Of a DNA stretch of 44,308 nucleotides, positions 1-7,528 are shown one piece after another (within the stretch, counting starts at the first letter, position 1; the number at the start of each line of letters is the position of its first letter). The DNA is taken from contig DATDLN010000083.1 in assembly GCA_036519295.1 (NCBI GenBank), forward strand, positions 1-44,308, read 5' to 3'. Source of the DNA: JACVRW01 sp036519295. Its GTDB lineage: Bacteria; Actinomycetota; Thermoleophilia; Solirubrobacterales; Thermoleophilaceae. The position numbers and the translations under genes are program-made. A model generated the notes under the pieces. The model had not been told where the DNA came from. It made no database searches and saw nothing but the letters and a program-made list of their open reading frames with translations.

Positions 1-280
1 CGCACCCGGCCACGCCGACTTCCGGGTCGGCGAACGCCTCGCGCACCTTGGTGCAGAAGTCGCGGTCGACGATCTCCACGTCCTGATGGAGGAGCACGAG
101 GGCCTCGAGGTCGTCGTGCTTCGCAGCGAGGTCAAGCAGCAGGTTGTAGGCTCGGAAGATCGAGTCGGCGGAGCTGTTCGCCCAGATCTCGGAGTCCGAC
201 TCGCGCGCCAGCCGGAGCCCGGGCGCGGCGAAACGCTCGTAGTGCTCGGGGCGCGTGATGGGACAGCCGAATGCGATCAA
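1..280 (-). CDS. Glycosyltransferase, family 2-like (partial, C-terminus beyond left edge)
   Basis: This is the 5' part of a gene on the minus strand; about 93 codons are visible. The translation from a TTG start begins LIAFGCPIT and aligns without gaps to the next gene upstream, sharing the stretch with HQD (here LLHQDVEIVD) and the VGVAGC motif. It is therefore a tandem paralogue of that glycosyltransferase, and HQD is the likely metal/nucleotide-sugar motif of the GT-A fold. The TTG start overlaps the TGA of the preceding gene (TTGA), so translation is probably coupled. No ATG or GTG start lies in frame nearby. Acceptor and sugar donor are unknown. Neighbouring glycan genes suggest surface polysaccharide synthesis. 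Confidence 0.8.
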   Translation of the reverse strand, partial: MIAFGCPITRPEHYERFAAPGLRLARESDSEIWANSSADSIFRAYNLLLDLAAKHDDLEALVLLHQDVEIVDRDFCTKVREAFADPEVGVAGC

Positions 281-1221
281 CGCGGCGGCGTCCCGTTGCG
301 CCGCGCCCTGAGCTGATCCGACAGCCGCCGCAGCGGAAGTGTTAGCCGCCAGCTCGTGCTGCTCTTGATGTCCTCCAGCTCCCTGGTCACTCGCTCGAGG
401 TGACGCTCGACGGCCTCGAGCTCCAGCACCTTGGACTGGCGCTCGAGCCGCGTGACGCCGGCTTCCGCCTCGGCCCGGCGCGCGCGTTCCTTCCAATCCT
501 CGGCCGGCGCGCCCCAGTTCGGCAGGCCCACGCCCCGCATGCGGCCTTCCCACTTCTCTGCGACGCTCTTGTGCGCCTGCACCCAGATCTCGGGGTCGCT
601 CACCAGCTTCAGCGAGTGATGGTGGACGATCTTGAAGTCGGCAGTCACGACCTTGCGGCCCGCCTCGCGTACCTGCAGGCAGAAGTCGAAGTCGTAGCCG
701 TGCATCTGCTGGCCCAGGCCCTCGTCGAAGCGTATGTTGCGCACGACCCAAGGCGAGACGACCAGCACGAACCCGTCAAGGGTGTCGACCTCTCCCACGC
801 GCGCGTAGGGCGGCAGGTTGCTGCTGTCCCACGACACCGATGGGATGTCCCCCCCGCCGAGCTCGCGGTAGCGGTGGATGAACGAGGCCCATGTCACCGA
901 GCCCTCCCACCACGCGATCGAGCGCACATCGACCGCCCCGACGCAGCCGGCCACTCCCACCTGCGGATCCGACAGCGCCTCGCGCACCTTGCCGCAGAAC
1001 TCCGTATCGACGATCTCCGCGTCCTGGTGCACGAGCACGACCGCCTCCAGGTCGTCGCGATCACGGACGCTGTCCATGATGAGGTTGTACGAACGGAAGA
1101 TCGAGCCGGCGGCCGAGTTGGCGAACACGAGGGAATCCGGCTCACGCGCCCGCTCGACCCCGGGCTTCGCCGCCTTGACGTACACGTGGTCCTTGGTGAT
1201 GGAGCAGCCGAACGCGATCAC
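277..1221 (-). CDS. Glycosyltransferase, family 2-like with C-terminal coiled coil
   Basis: The 314-residue product starts at GTG. Residues 1-220 resemble the glycosyltransferase-like family Pfam calls Glyco_tranf_2_5: an N-terminal MIAFGCSIT strand, HQD at residues 65-67 as candidate catalytic/metal motif, and LDGFVLVVSP followed by HGYDFDFCLQ, the region that often holds the acceptor-side acid. Residues of about 240-290 are rich in E, R and L with heptad character (coiled coil), and the tail STSWRLTLPLRRL is a motif often found at the end of multi-domain surface-glycan glycosyltransferases. It is cytoplasmic with no signal peptide. A truncated paralogue follows directly with a 4-base overlap. 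Sugar specificity cannot be read from the sequence. Confidence 0.85.
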   Translation of the reverse strand: MIAFGCSITKDHVYVKAAKPGVERAREPDSLVFANSAAGSIFRSYNLIMDSVRDRDDLEAVVLVHQDAEIVDTEFCGKVREALSDPQVGVAGCVGAVDVRSIAWWEGSVTWASFIHRYRELGGGDIPSVSWDSSNLPPYARVGEVDTLDGFVLVVSPWVVRNIRFDEGLGQQMHGYDFDFCLQVREAGRKVVTADFKIVHHHSLKLVSDPEIWVQAHKSVAEKWEGRMRGVGLPNWGAPAEDWKERARRAEAEAGVTRLERQSKVLELEAVERHLERVTRELEDIKSSTSWRLTLPLRRLSDQLRARRNGTPPR

Positions 1222-1632
1222 TACAGCCGCCTTAGGGGCGCCGGGGCTCGGTCGCGCACTCGGGTGCGCCGGGGCGCTGCGGTGCCGGAGTGCGCCGGTA
1301 ACCCTCGATGACTATCGCCACCTGCATGACCGGCAGGCATGCTACCGGCCCGCCCAATGCGGAGCAGACGGTGGCCGTTTTGCGCGCCTGGACTCGCAGG
1401 TGCACGGCTGCGGCGCGTCGGGTCGGATGCTCAGGTGTACGTCCGCCGGCGGGCGGACGGACGCTAGCGGCTTGGGATGGAACGAGTCGCCGAACCTCGG
1501 CAGGTTTGAGCGTCGCAGGGCACGCCTGTGGCCCAGAGTAGGACGCCCCTCGCAGGGGATGACGGCGCGCAGAAACTGTCCCCCGAGGGGCATGTTCGCA
1601 ACCTACAGCCCTTCGTGTGGATCGCGAGCCGA
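1222..1632. other. Intergenic stretch of 411 bases without a supported gene
   Basis: The gap separates two minus-strand glycosyltransferase genes. Several short open frames exist on both strands, but their translations are arginine/proline-rich and match no family I recognise, as expected for random high-GC DNA. The stretch presumably holds the promoter of the two downstream glycosyltransferases and the 3' end of the upstream transcript. One clear hairpin lies inside it and is listed separately. Confidence 0.6.
1441..1458. repeat. Perfect 7-bp stem hairpin in intergenic gap
   Basis: The sequence gtccgcc-ggcg-ggcggac folds into a perfect 7-bp stem with a 4-base loop. It lies about 175 bases after the stop of the large minus-strand glycosyltransferase gene. 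No T-run follows on either strand, so a terminator role is only possible, not shown. Confidence 0.35.
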
Positions 1633-4362
1633 TCACGCTGCGAGGAGGGAGTCGACCCGCGCCATCAGCTCATCGTCGAACGAGATGTCCCAGTCCGAGC
1701 TCCACTTCACCTTGGCGCCGGCCGCCCGCCGCTCGTGATCGTCGACTCGCGCCGCGGCATCGGCGAGCGCAGCGGTGATCCCGTCCAGGCCGGGCTGCGC
1801 CCCAACCAGGTTGGGAGAGATCGCGGCAAGGGCCTGAGCGGTCTTGTTCTCGAACGTGTTGGTCACCGTCAAGAGGCCCGCCGACGCCATCTCGATTGGG
1901 ACCAGACTCGGATGCGGGGTGTACATCAGCGCCAGGCCGACGTCGTGATCGCGCAGGAGCTCGGCGTATGAACGCTGATCGGTCCGCGGCAGCAGCAGGA
2001 GCACCATCCCGCGGCCAAGCTCGATGCGGCGCTCGCCCCCGACGGTCCCGAGGCCGTGGAGCTCCCACTCGGGTCCGAAGGCCCCGTCCCGCACCGCTTG
2101 TGTCAGCGCGAGGACGCCCAGCTCGAACATGTTGCGCGCCGCGTGCGGTTCGGGCCTGGCGTAGAACAGCACGCGCCGGCTCGAGCGCCCGGCGAGATCC
2201 GACGCCGACGGCGGCGGGACCGCGGTTATCGCGTTCTGGAACGAGGCGGACCTGAGGTCGCCCGCTTCCGCGCCGCCCGCGAAGACGCCGATGCCGCGAC
2301 GACGGAAGTACTCGCGCAGCAGCTCGCTCGAGAAGAGGGCTCTGTGCGGCCGCGAGTACGACTCGTTCGCTAGCGCCGCGTAGGTGCCCATCGGGAAGGT
2401 GAACGGCTCGTATTCCTGGATCAGGTAGAGAAAGCCGTCTCGTCCGACCGCCCGCGCGGCGTGATGGGCGATGTGCGCGGTCCACCAGGTGGTGGCGATG
2501 AAGCGGTCCGCGGGGCTGACCGCCAAGCCGGCGGCCTCGCGCCCGAAGGCCACCTCGACACGCTCGAACAGGCCCTGGAGACCACTGTAGGACTCCACGC
2601 GCTCGGCCCAGGACGATGGGAGCGGGCCCACCGGATCGACGGTGACGATTCGCACCCTCGCGCCGCGCTCGGCGAGTCGGCGCGCCAGGTTGAACTTGGC
2701 GATATAACCGCCGAAGAAGTGCGTTAGGTCGAACGTCGGGATCAGCAGGTTGATCCGCTCGGGCCCGTCATCGCGTACGGCGAGCTCGAGCGGTGCGATC
2801 TTCGCCGCGACCTGGCCCACCGCTGGGTAGCTCGATTCGCGGCGGCCCGGCTTCGGCATCAGGGTGGTGGGCGGACGGGCGTCGAGCCGAAAGCGCCGGG
2901 TCGGCCGCTCCAGCCCCCGCGTCGACGCGACCATGGCCCGCCGCCAGACGAAGGCGAGGAACAGCGGGAGCTCGGCGCCCAGGGTCTCCGGCTTCCCCAC
3001 CAGCTCCGCGGTCGCCCGTCGGCCCAGGTCGGCGAGCGCGACCGGCGAGCGTTCGGCTTGCGAGAAGCGGGTCAGCGAGCGGACCCGTCTCCTGCTCATG
3101 CGGGGCCCGCAGCGCATCTCCAGGATCCGCGTGAACTGGGTGAGCCGGCAGCAATCGACGTAGTAGTGGAGGCGCCACTTGCGCACCCGCTCGCGGGGGT
3201 CGCTCCGGAACCAGCCCCGCACTCGGGGCCCGAGCGGTTCGATCCGGTTCGCGTCCGCGTAGCCGAGCACCGCAGCGCCGTGCTGGGTGTAGTCGTACAG
3301 GGGGCGGTCGACGAACTTCACCTCCCCCAGACAGCGCGCCACGAGACCGACCCAGTGGTCGTGGAAGTGGGAGAACTGACGAGGCGGGAACGGGAGCGCG
3401 TAGTCGAGCAGCTCACGAGGGAACAGCGAAGCAGCCCCGGTGACGGCGTTCGCCAGCAGCAGCGAGGTGATGTCCTCGTGGTTGTTGCGGCGCTCCGCCC
3501 AGTACGTGTCGGCGATCACCTCGCCCTGCTCCGAGACGATCCGCGCGTCGCTGTACACGAGCTGCGCGTCCCTCCGCTCACGGAGCAGCACCTCGAGCTT
3601 GTCCGGATACCAGCGGTCGTCCTGATCGGCCATCGCGACGTACTCCGCCTCGGCCGGACACAGGGCGAGCGCCCGCTCGAAGTTGTTGTAGAACTGCAAG
3701 CGTCGCGGCGAGCGCGACAGCTTGAAGCGCGGGTCTACGGCGAGCACCTCCTCCATCCGCGCGAAGTGCTCGGGACTCGAGCAGTCGTCGCTCGTCACGC
3801 ACACCCAGTTGCGGTGCGTCTGGGCCCGGATCGACTCGACCTGCTCCCGGAACAGCTCGAGCGGAGGGTTGTAGGTCGCCATCGCGATCGCAACGAGCGG
3901 TCCGGCTTCGGGCGCCGGCGACTCGAGCACGAACGGAGCATCGGGCTGCGGCTGGAGCGTGATCTCGGCGAGCGAGGCTCGTTGCGTCACGCCGTCGCCC
4001 AGTCGAACCTCCAACACCAGCTCGGCACACCGCGGCTCCGAGCAGGCCGGGATGCGCACGAATCCCCAAAAGCCGCTCCGGTAACTGTGGAACTTCGGAT
4101 CATCGCGAGAGGCCGCGTCGGGTTCCGGGTGGAACGCCTCGAAGACGTCGACGCGCGGCATCGAGTGGTATGCGACGGGTTGCGCCTCGCCTCCGAGAAC
4201 GAGCGCCGCCGATGTGATTCTTTGCTCGCGCGCGAAGCACCAGCCGCACACGAACAGGACGGTTCCCTTGCCTACCGCCACCTGCGACGGCAGCGGGTAG
4301 TCGACACCGACCTGCACCTCCGCGCTGGCTCCATCCACACTCTTGTCACGGCCATTGGGCAA
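1633..4362 (-). CDS. Fused GT2 - WsaF-like GT4 glycosyltransferase
   Basis: The 909-residue product has three parts. Residues 1-150 form a beta-rich domain of unknown role. Residues 155-385 are a GT-A family 2 domain with VAIAMATYNP, SDDCSS and the DQDD motif at 246-249. From about residue 537 to the end there is a GT-B domain starting INLLIPTFDLTHFFGG and containing LIQEYEPFTFPMGTYAA, which resembles the rhamnosyltransferase WsaF family (GT4). Such fusions build O-antigen-like or S-layer glycans in the cytoplasm. The start appears to be TTG; there is no nearby in-frame ATG. The gene is divergent from a sugar-epimerase operon, so it probably acts on a rhamnose- or deoxyhexose-containing polymer (inference). 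Domain calls are secure, specificity is not. Confidence 0.85.
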   Translation of the reverse strand: MPNGRDKSVDGASAEVQVGVDYPLPSQVAVGKGTVLFVCGWCFAREQRITSAALVLGGEAQPVAYHSMPRVDVFEAFHPEPDAASRDDPKFHSYRSGFWGFVRIPACSEPRCAELVLEVRLGDGVTQRASLAEITLQPQPDAPFVLESPAPEAGPLVAIAMATYNPPLELFREQVESIRAQTHRNWVCVTSDDCSSPEHFARMEEVLAVDPRFKLSRSPRRLQFYNNFERALALCPAEAEYVAMADQDDRWYPDKLEVLLRERRDAQLVYSDARIVSEQGEVIADTYWAERRNNHEDITSLLLANAVTGAASLFPRELLDYALPFPPRQFSHFHDHWVGLVARCLGEVKFVDRPLYDYTQHGAAVLGYADANRIEPLGPRVRGWFRSDPRERVRKWRLHYYVDCCRLTQFTRILEMRCGPRMSRRRVRSLTRFSQAERSPVALADLGRRATAELVGKPETLGAELPLFLAFVWRRAMVASTRGLERPTRRFRLDARPPTTLMPKPGRRESSYPAVGQVAAKIAPLELAVRDDGPERINLLIPTFDLTHFFGGYIAKFNLARRLAERGARVRIVTVDPVGPLPSSWAERVESYSGLQGLFERVEVAFGREAAGLAVSPADRFIATTWWTAHIAHHAARAVGRDGFLYLIQEYEPFTFPMGTYAALANESYSRPHRALFSSELLREYFRRRGIGVFAGGAEAGDLRSASFQNAITAVPPPSASDLAGRSSRRVLFYARPEPHAARNMFELGVLALTQAVRDGAFGPEWELHGLGTVGGERRIELGRGMVLLLLPRTDQRSYAELLRDHDVGLALMYTPHPSLVPIEMASAGLLTVTNTFENKTAQALAAISPNLVGAQPGLDGITAALADAAARVDDHERRAAGAKVKWSSDWDISFDDELMARVDSLLAA

Positions 4363-4509
4363 GGTGGTCTCTCCGTATCCGCTGAGATTTCAGCGCTAGA
4401 ACACGTCCGAGCGCGCCAGAACAACGGGCGAAGCCATGCGCGGCGGAAGTGTACGCGGGCCGCTTCGTCGTCCAGGCGAGCGACTGACGCCCTTTCGGAT
4501 GCCGCTGGT

Positions 4510-4515
4510 TAGCAT
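4510..4515 (+). promoter_or_regulatory. Candidate -10 element (TAGCAT) of the epimerase operon
   Basis: TAGCAT fits the actinobacterial TANNNT -10 pattern and lies 11 bases before the first epimerase ATG, so the leader would be only a few bases long. No convincing -35 was seen. Confidence 0.35.
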
Positions 4516-4526
4516 CTCTGTCCGCG

Positions 4527-5615
4527 ATGGGTTCGTCAGCCGAGAACAGGCTGCAGCGCGTGCTGGTCACGGGGGGCGCGGGCTTTGTGGGCGCCAACCT
4601 CGCGGTCGCGCTTGCGGGGCGCCATCCGGGCTGGGACCTGGTCGCTCTCGACAATCTGCGCCGGCGCGGCTCGGAGCTCAACCTGCCTCGGCTGCGTGAC
4701 GCCGGCGTGCGCTTCGTCCACGGCGACGTGCGCGAGCTGGCGGACCTGCTGGCCCTCGAGCCTGTGGATGCGTTGCTCGAGTGCTCGGCGGAGCCGTCGG
4801 CGCTGGCGGGGTTCGACGGCGATACGAGGTACGTGGTCGGTTCGAACCTGGTGGGCGCGCACAACTGCCTGGAGCTCGCGCGGCGGGACGGGGCGCAGAT
4901 GGTGTTCCTCTCCACGAGTCGCGTCTATCCGTTCGCCACGCTGGATCGCGCCACCTACAGGGAGGAGCCGACGCGGTTTGAGATCGAGCCCGGACAGGAG
5001 ATCCCGGGCCTGTCTCCGGCGGGCGTTTCCGAGGGCTTCCCGCTCGACGGGCCGCGGACCCTCTACGGCGCCACCAAGCTTGCGGCGGAGCTGCTCGTCG
5101 CGGAGTACGCGAGCAACTTCGGCATCCGTACGGTGATCGACCGGTGCGGGGTCATCGCGGGCCCTTGGCAGATGGGCAAGGTGGACCAGGGAGTCTTCAC
5201 GTACTGGGTCCTTGGGCACTATTTCCGCCGCGATCTGCGCTACCTCGGCTACGGGGGGCTCGGCAAGCAGGTCCGCGACCTGCTTCATGTCGAGGATCTG
5301 GCTGACCTGATCGAGGACCAGCTGGTGCGCGCCGAGCATTGGCACGGCCGCACTGTGAACGTGGGCGGGGGCCGGGGCTTCAGCCTCTCCTTGCGTGAGA
5401 CCACAGAGCTCTGCGCCGAGATCACCGGCAATCGGATCGACGTCGCGGGGTCAGACGAGTCCCGCCCCGGGGACGTGCGCGTCTACGTCTCCGACTGCGA
5501 GCGGCTCCATCGCATGACCTCGTGGCAGCCGCGACGCGAGCCGCGCCGGGTGCTCGAGGACATTTTCTCCTGGATCGCGGAGAACGAACGGGCCGTGAGG
5601 GGAGCGCTCGCGTAG
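4527..5615 (+). CDS. NAD-dependent epimerase/dehydratase, CDP-paratose 2-epimerase-like
   Basis: The 362-residue extended short-chain dehydrogenase has the Rossmann motif GGAGFVG at 16-22, the LDNLRRRGSELNLPRL stretch typical of CDP-paratose/tyvelose 2-epimerases, the catalytic serine region LSTSRVYP near 129-135 and YGATK with Tyr180 and Lys184. It probably interconverts a nucleotide-activated sugar in the cytoplasm through NAD-dependent oxidation and reduction. The next gene starts at the base after its stop codon and belongs to the same superfamily, so the two likely act in one pathway. The exact substrate cannot be decided; UDP-glucuronate or other NDP-sugar epimerases are alternatives. 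It heads a three-gene operon. Confidence 0.85.
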   Translation: MGSSAENRLQRVLVTGGAGFVGANLAVALAGRHPGWDLVALDNLRRRGSELNLPRLRDAGVRFVHGDVRELADLLALEPVDALLECSAEPSALAGFDGDTRYVVGSNLVGAHNCLELARRDGAQMVFLSTSRVYPFATLDRATYREEPTRFEIEPGQEIPGLSPAGVSEGFPLDGPRTLYGATKLAAELLVAEYASNFGIRTVIDRCGVIAGPWQMGKVDQGVFTYWVLGHYFRRDLRYLGYGGLGKQVRDLLHVEDLADLIEDQLVRAEHWHGRTVNVGGGRGFSLSLRETTELCAEITGNRIDVAGSDESRPGDVRVYVSDCERLHRMTSWQPRREPRRVLEDIFSWIAENERAVRGALA

Positions 5616-6686
5616 ATGCCGGTCGCCGTCGTAACGGGATCCGGCGGTCTGATCGGGTCCGAATCGGTGGTCCGCTTCGTCGAGGAGGGCTTCGACGTCG
5701 TCGGCGTGGAGAACGACATGCGGGCGCGGTTCTTCGGCTCAGGGGCGTCCACCCGGAACGTGACCAAGCGGCTGGTCGAGGCGTATCCGGAGTTCCACTC
5801 GCTCGAGCTCGACGTGCGCGACGGCGACGGCGTGGAGCGCCTCTTCCAACGCCACGGCTCGGCGATCGAGCTGGTGGTGCACACGGCGGCCCAGCCGTCC
5901 CACGACTGGGCGGCGTCCGCACCTCACGTCGACTTCCAGGTGAACGCAAACGGCACGCTCAACCTGCTCGAGGCGACCCGCCGGCACGCTCCCGAGGCGA
6001 CGTTCGTGTTCACCTCGACGAACAAGGTCTACGGCGCCACCCCGAACCGGCTGCCACTCATCGAGCTCGAGGCGCGCCTCGAGCTGCCGGCGGACCACCG
6101 CTACTTCGGCGGCATCGACACCTCGATGAGCATCGACGCGTCCCTGCATTCGCTGTTCGGCGTCTCGAAGGCAGCCGCCGATCTGATGGTGCAGGAGTAC
6201 GGGCGCTACTTCGAGCTGCCCACGGTTTGCTTCCGGGCGGGTTGCCTCACGGGGCCCAACCACGCCGGGGCGATGCTGCACGGCTTTCTCTCATACCTGA
6301 TGCGGTGCACGGTTACCGGCGACCCTTACACGGTGTTCGGCTACGGCGGCCGCCAGGTGCGCGACAACATCCACAGCGCCGATCTCGTGCGGGCCTTCGA
6401 AGCCTTCCGACGGGCGCCGCGCGCGGCGGCGGTCTACAACATCGGTGGCGGCCGCCACAGCAACTGCTCGATGATCGAAGCGATCGACCTGTGCGAGGAG
6501 ATCGCCGGCCGCAAGCTGGACTGGACGCTCAGCGACCGGCCCCGGATGGGCGACCACCGCTGGTGGATCAGCGCCCTGGCCGAGTTCGAGGCCGACTATC
6601 CCGACTGGGAGCAGCAGTACTCCCTGCGGGACATCCTGCGAGAGATCCACGACCAGAACGCGGACCGCTGGCTCGCGGTGGCATGA
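5616..6686 (+). CDS. NAD-dependent epimerase, CDP-paratose 2-epimerase-like, YxxxK tyrosine replaced by Phe
   Basis: The 356-residue extended SDR carries the nucleotide motif TGSGGLIG near residue 7 and the stretches GCLTGPNHAGAMLHGF and FGYGGRQVRDN seen in proteins annotated as CDP-paratose 2-epimerases. At the usual YxxxK position it reads FGVSK (Phe181, Lys185), so the catalytic tyrosine of the family is missing, although FTSTNKVYG supplies the serine/threonine. It abuts the previous epimerase gene and overlaps the next gene by ATGA, which implies translational coupling. I recall a related subfamily with the same Phe, so the change may be a subfamily trait. The likely role is sugar-nucleotide modification for surface glycan; the substrate is uncertain. 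Confidence 0.82.
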   Translation: MPVAVVTGSGGLIGSESVVRFVEEGFDVVGVENDMRARFFGSGASTRNVTKRLVEAYPEFHSLELDVRDGDGVERLFQRHGSAIELVVHTAAQPSHDWAASAPHVDFQVNANGTLNLLEATRRHAPEATFVFTSTNKVYGATPNRLPLIELEARLELPADHRYFGGIDTSMSIDASLHSLFGVSKAAADLMVQEYGRYFELPTVCFRAGCLTGPNHAGAMLHGFLSYLMRCTVTGDPYTVFGYGGRQVRDNIHSADLVRAFEAFRRAPRAAAVYNIGGGRHSNCSMIEAIDLCEEIAGRKLDWTLSDRPRMGDHRWWISALAEFEADYPDWEQQYSLRDILREIHDQNADRWLAVA

Positions 6687-7528
6687 AGCTCTCGGTAGTC
6701 ATCCCCGCGCGCGACGAGGCCGGCACGATCGGTGCCACCGTCCGCGCCGTCGTGGCCGCGCTCCGGTCCGAGGCCATTGACCACGAGGTGCTCGTCGTCG
6801 ACGACCACAGCAGGGATCGAACGGCGGCGATCATGGACGCGCTGGGCGCGGAGCTCGGAAACGTGCGGTGCATCCTGTCCCCATACAGCGGGGGCTTCGG
6901 GCTCACCGTGCGGGCCGGGCTCGAGCGGTTCGACGGCGACGCCGTGGCGATCCTCATGGCCGACGGCTCCGACGACCCGCGCGACCTGGTCCGTTATCAC
7001 CGCATCCTGCTCCAGGGCTACGACTGCGTCTTCGGCTCGCGCTTCATGTCGGGTGCGCGCGTCCGCGACTACCCCAAGATCAAGCTCGTCATCAACCGGG
7101 TCGTCAATCTCGGGATCCGGATGCTCTTCCGGCACGGCTACAACGACACGACGAACGCCTTCAAGGCGTACCGCCGCGAGGTCATCGACAACATCAAGCC
7201 GCTCGTCTCGAACCACTTCAACCTCACGGTTGAGATGCCGCTGAAGGCGGTCATCCGCGGCCACAGCTATGCGATCGTGCCCATCTCCTGGCAGGGCCGG
7301 GGCGCGGGAGAGTCCAAGCTCGGGCTAAAGGAGATGGGCAGCCGTTATCTCTTCAGCCTCCTCTACGCGTTCCTCGAGGTCCATCTCACTCGAGGCGATT
7401 ACCGCCGGCCGGGCTTTGACCCCAGGGCGGGCCGCGGACGCGCGCCGGCCCTGCCGTCGGATGCCGGCCTGTCAGAGTCGGCAGACTTGGAACGCCGAGA
7501 CACCGCGGACAGTCAGGTGCCAGGGTAG
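6683..7528 (+). CDS. Family 2 glycosyltransferase, dolichyl-phosphate mannose synthase (DPM1)-like
   Basis: The 281-residue product begins MKLSVVIPARDEAGTIG and contains VLVVDDHSRDRT and MADGSDDP, the acidic metal-binding motif of DPM1-like GT2 enzymes, followed by VFGSRF and the WQGRGAGESKLG element that binds polyprenyl-phosphate acceptors in this family. The C-terminal tail lacks transmembrane helices, so it resembles the soluble DPM1 type. It likely transfers a sugar to a lipid-phosphate carrier at the cytoplasmic membrane face. The ATG overlaps the TGA of the epimerase gene. The 3' end overlaps the convergent membrane-protein gene by 57 bases. Polyprenyl-phosphate glycosides made here could feed the GT-C-like proteins encoded next door (inference). 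Confidence 0.85.
   Translation: MKLSVVIPARDEAGTIGATVRAVVAALRSEAIDHEVLVVDDHSRDRTAAIMDALGAELGNVRCILSPYSGGFGLTVRAGLERFDGDAVAILMADGSDDPRDLVRYHRILLQGYDCVFGSRFMSGARVRDYPKIKLVINRVVNLGIRMLFRHGYNDTTNAFKAYRREVIDNIKPLVSNHFNLTVEMPLKAVIRGHSYAIVPISWQGRGAGESKLGLKEMGSRYLFSLLYAFLEVHLTRGDYRRPGFDPRAGRGRAPALPSDAGLSESADLERRDTADSQVPG

Noticed and set aside
1232..1636. Minus-strand open frame of 134 codons in the gap between glycosyltransferase genes
   Set aside because: The translation is Arg/Pro-rich with no hydrophobic core or known motif, and competing frames of similar length exist on both strands.
5522..6682. 5' extension of the DPM1-like glycosyltransferase frame
   Set aside because: The frame is open far upstream, but that part is a mirror of the epimerase gene and Arg-rich. 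The ATG at 6683 gives the exact family N-terminus and overlaps the previous stop.
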